Source: an uncultured bacterium (GTDB taxonomy: Bacteria > Patescibacteriota > Minisyncoccia > Phycocordibacterales > UBA9973). From it: 6,355 bases of DNA. The position numbers and the translations under genes were made by a program. Below, piece by piece: positions 4,875 to 6,355 of the stretch. The notes beneath the pieces are model-generated. The model searched no databases and was not told the DNA's origin. It was given only the letters and a program-made list of their open reading frames with translations. The first letter of the stretch is position 1; the number at the start of each line of letters is the position of its first letter. Where the stretch lies: positions 1 to 6,355 of the forward strand of contig CAIJLF010000003.1 of assembly GCA_903821415.1 (NCBI GenBank). Reading direction: 5' to 3'.

Positions 4875-5645
4875 ATGAAGAAAGCGTTAGTAATTTTGAT
4901 ATTAACCATCATAGGTTTGGTATCAAAAGGGCAAACTGGACCCGTATTCCAGTACAATCATCCGTCAAAGCAAACCATTTATGGTTTAGCTACAGCTGAA
5001 ACATTGGAAGGTTACGCATATAGGGCGTATCTAGTTGAGGCTATAAATATAGGATTAAGAGATACCACTTTACGGGTCTCTATGTCCAACATAGATGATG
5101 TTTTCAATCATTTGTATTTAGAGGAATTTTACCTTTTAGAAGGGGAGTATTCGAATTCAGGATACAATCCTACCAAAGGTAAAATGGTCCCTGGTGTTGG
5201 TCATGCTTGGACAGGATTCGGATGGGTGTTTAGATATGGATCCTTTTCTATTAGGTTGATAAAAGGAGATTGTGGAAACATTCTCAAAACACCAACCTTG
5301 AGGAAAATTATTACTCCTCAAATAGTAGTATCTCCACCGCCTCCAATTCAGAAAGATGTTCCTAATAATTTTTCTTTACCACAAGATAATGGTGGAAAGA
5401 TTACTACTCCAGATCCAAAACCTTGGACCTATGAGCAACCTAAAAAAGAGAAGAAGAAATTCTTCCAGCGTTTAGGGGTAAAGATTGGTTGTGTCACTAT
5501 TGGTATTGCAGGAGTAGGAGGTATCCTATACGCTATCCTTCATAAAGGACCTGAATCTCCACATGGGACAATGTCCGGAGGTAGGCCATACACACCACCA
5601 ACACCAGTAATTCCCGGCGATGGGAGTGGTGGTAGAGGTAACTGA
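4875..5645 (+). CDS. Exported protein of unknown function with a C-terminal hydrophobic segment
   Basis: A 256-residue protein. MKKALVILILTIIGLVSKGQ is a clear signal peptide with likely cleavage after S-K-G (residue 19). A compact domain at about 22-140 contains 'HAWTGFGWVFRYGSFSIRLIKG' (110-131) followed by 'DCGN' (132-135). A proline-rich linker covers about 148-190. A lysine cluster 'KKEKKKFFQR' leads into a glycine-rich hydrophobic stretch (about 201-222), and the tail is rich in P and G. If the second hydrophobic stretch spans the membrane, the lysines before it would lie outside, against the positive-inside rule, so its topology is unclear. I recognise no family. An in-frame ATG at 4809 was rejected because it lies inside the conserved leader stem and would place 22 residues before the signal peptide. 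The upstream bases are A/T-rich without a Shine-Dalgarno. The stop is TGA. Confidence 0.85.
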   Translation: MKKALVILILTIIGLVSKGQTGPVFQYNHPSKQTIYGLATAETLEGYAYRAYLVEAINIGLRDTTLRVSMSNIDDVFNHLYLEEFYLLEGEYSNSGYNPTKGKMVPGVGHAWTGFGWVFRYGSFSIRLIKGDCGNILKTPTLRKIITPQIVVSPPPPIQKDVPNNFSLPQDNGGKITTPDPKPWTYEQPKKEKKKFFQRLGVKIGCVTIGIAGVGGILYAILHKGPESPHGTMSGGRPYTPPTPVIPGDGSGGRGN

Positions 5646-5671
5646 ATAATTTGTACCTTAATTAAAAATTT

Positions 5672-5700
5672 AGATAAGGGTTTATTTAAAACCCTTATCT
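5672..5700 (+). terminator. Probable terminator after the 4875 gene
   Basis: A perfect 12-bp stem, AGATAAGGGTTT (5672-5683) with AAACCCTTATCT (5689-5700), around a 5-base loop, 26 nt after the stop codon. The following tract (ACTTTCTTAAG) is only moderately T-rich, so termination may be partial and allow read-through into the next gene. Confidence 0.65.
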
Positions 5701-5706
5701 ACTTTC

Positions 5707-5742
5707 TTAAGTCTTTAACTTGTCGAAAGGTTGAAGGTTTAA
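5707..5742 (+). promoter_or_regulatory. Leader hairpin before the partial surface-protein gene
   Basis: TTAAGTCTTTAAC (5707-5719) pairs with GTTGAAGGTTTAA (5730-5742) over 13 positions, including three G-U pairs that form only in plus-strand RNA. The top reads AACTTGTCGAAAG, so ACTTGTC sits at the top of the left arm, as in the leaders at 3914 and 4792. The stem sequence is different and the 3' conserved part is missing, so kinship with those leaders is uncertain. No good promoter lies between it and the preceding terminator. Confidence 0.45.
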
Positions 5743-5772
5743 AATTGTAAATTAAATTTTTAATAATAAAAA

Positions 5773-6355
5773 ATGAAAAACTATATGAAAAAAATAATAG
5801 TCGGAATATTAACTTTTGTTTTCCTTTTTACAGGAGTACAGAGTGTTTTTGCTTCAGGTCCATTCAACGGACAGTCAGGGGATTGTAATCCCGGTATAGG
5901 TATAGGAGTCTACCCAACCAATATCCAAAAGGATAGTTATGGTTGTTGGTCTGCGACCTCTATTACTGCTAATCCAGGAGATACTATAAATATAGCAATG
6001 TATTATCATAATAATACAAATACTACCCTTACTAATGTTAGTGGTTCTATTGTTAAATCCTCTTCAGGTCCTGCAACCTCATACACTTTTACAGGTAGAA
6101 TGAATTCAGATCAAGGTAGTACAACAGTAGGAACAGTATCATTAAATCTTCCTAGTTCTCAGACTCTCACATATAGTTCTACTCATTGGATGAAAAATGC
6201 AGCAGCTGTTCAAGCTGATGTAGATACTTCCGTTTTCTATAATGATGGAGGACAAATTAGTATTGGCTCTGTACCTGCCGGATGGAGTGACTACGGAGAA
6301 TTTTTAGTTGTATATAAAGTTTCAAATACTGTAGCCCCACAACTTTGCCAAGATA
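5773..6355 (+). CDS. Putative surface protein, partial (runs off the right edge)
   Basis: Open from the ATG at 5773 to the window end: 194 complete codons, no stop. Residues 1-27 form a signal peptide (MKNYMKKIIVGILTFVFLF... ending V-F-A), with likely cleavage before S28. A second in-frame ATG at 5785 (MKKIIVG) is an equally good start. The mature part begins with a Cys-containing segment (C38, C58). It then has 'ANPGDTINIAMYYHNNTNTTLTNV' in two pieces, 66-78 and 79-89. This pattern (PGD, aromatic strand, H-N-N/T-N, T-N-V) resembles the DUF11-like beta-sandwich domains common in Parcubacteria surface proteins. The remainder is rich in S, T, N and G, typical of extracellular beta proteins. It is probably secreted or wall-attached; the anchor would be in the missing C-terminus. 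The family call is from recall, not from a search. The sequence before the start is A-rich, without a Shine-Dalgarno. Confidence 0.85.
   Translation, partial: MKNYMKKIIVGILTFVFLFTGVQSVFASGPFNGQSGDCNPGIGIGVYPTNIQKDSYGCWSATSITANPGDTINIAMYYHNNTNTTLTNVSGSIVKSSSGPATSYTFTGRMNSDQGSTTVGTVSLNLPSSQTLTYSSTHWMKNAAAVQADVDTSVFYNDGGQISIGSVPAGWSDYGEFLVVYKVSNTVAPQLCQD

Noticed and set aside
5643..5645. TGA as a recoded glycine codon (as in Gracilibacteria/Absconditabacteria)
   Set aside because: This TGA is followed 26 nt later by a good terminator hairpin, and no in-frame TGA occurs inside any other gene. A normal stop fits better.

Overview
The window is AT-rich DNA that most resembles a Patescibacteria (Candidate Phyla Radiation) genome, probably Parcubacteria-like. 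This placement is an inference. It rests on compact RuvC, RuvB and PilB proteins, small secreted proteins I cannot assign to families, a surface protein with a 'PGDTINIAMYYHNN' motif of the kind common in Parcubacteria, and no convincing Shine-Dalgarno sequence before any gene. The standard code fits: stops are TAG, TAG, TAA, TAG and TGA.

Left half (1-3717), minus strand: pilB (type IV pilus / type II secretion assembly ATPase), then ruvB, then ruvC (Holliday junction branch migration and resolution). No ruvA, pilC, pilT or pilin gene is visible. Each gap in this half holds a large inverted repeat of more than 110 nt. The ruvB-ruvC gap (503-625) holds a branched palindrome. The pilB-ruvB gap (1656-2016) holds a rod-shaped, probably plus-strand non-coding RNA (1719-1876) that resembles 6S RNA in layout, followed by a nested palindrome at the pilB 3' end. 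The pilB leader (3717-3834) is a hairpin whose base touches the pilB start codon.

Right half (3718-6355), plus strand: three genes for exported proteins. They are a lipoprotein, a protein with a signal peptide and a second hydrophobic segment near its C-terminus, and a surface protein cut by the window edge. The first two look like single-gene units with their own sigma70-type promoter and terminator. Their promoter-leader regions are clearly related: TTGACA, then AAATGTCA near the predicted transcription start, then a 16-17 bp stem carrying ACTTGTYTCTCA at its top and a small inner hairpin. The stem differs between the copies by paired changes that keep it intact, so this is probably a conserved structured 5' leader RNA. 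The third gene has a shorter, possibly related hairpin with ACTTGTC at the top of its stem.

The most interesting candidates are therefore RNA-level: the duplicated 5'-end leader, the 6S-like RNA next to ruvB, and the general pattern of structured elements at transcript starts. I see no transposase, CRISPR array, tRNA or rRNA.
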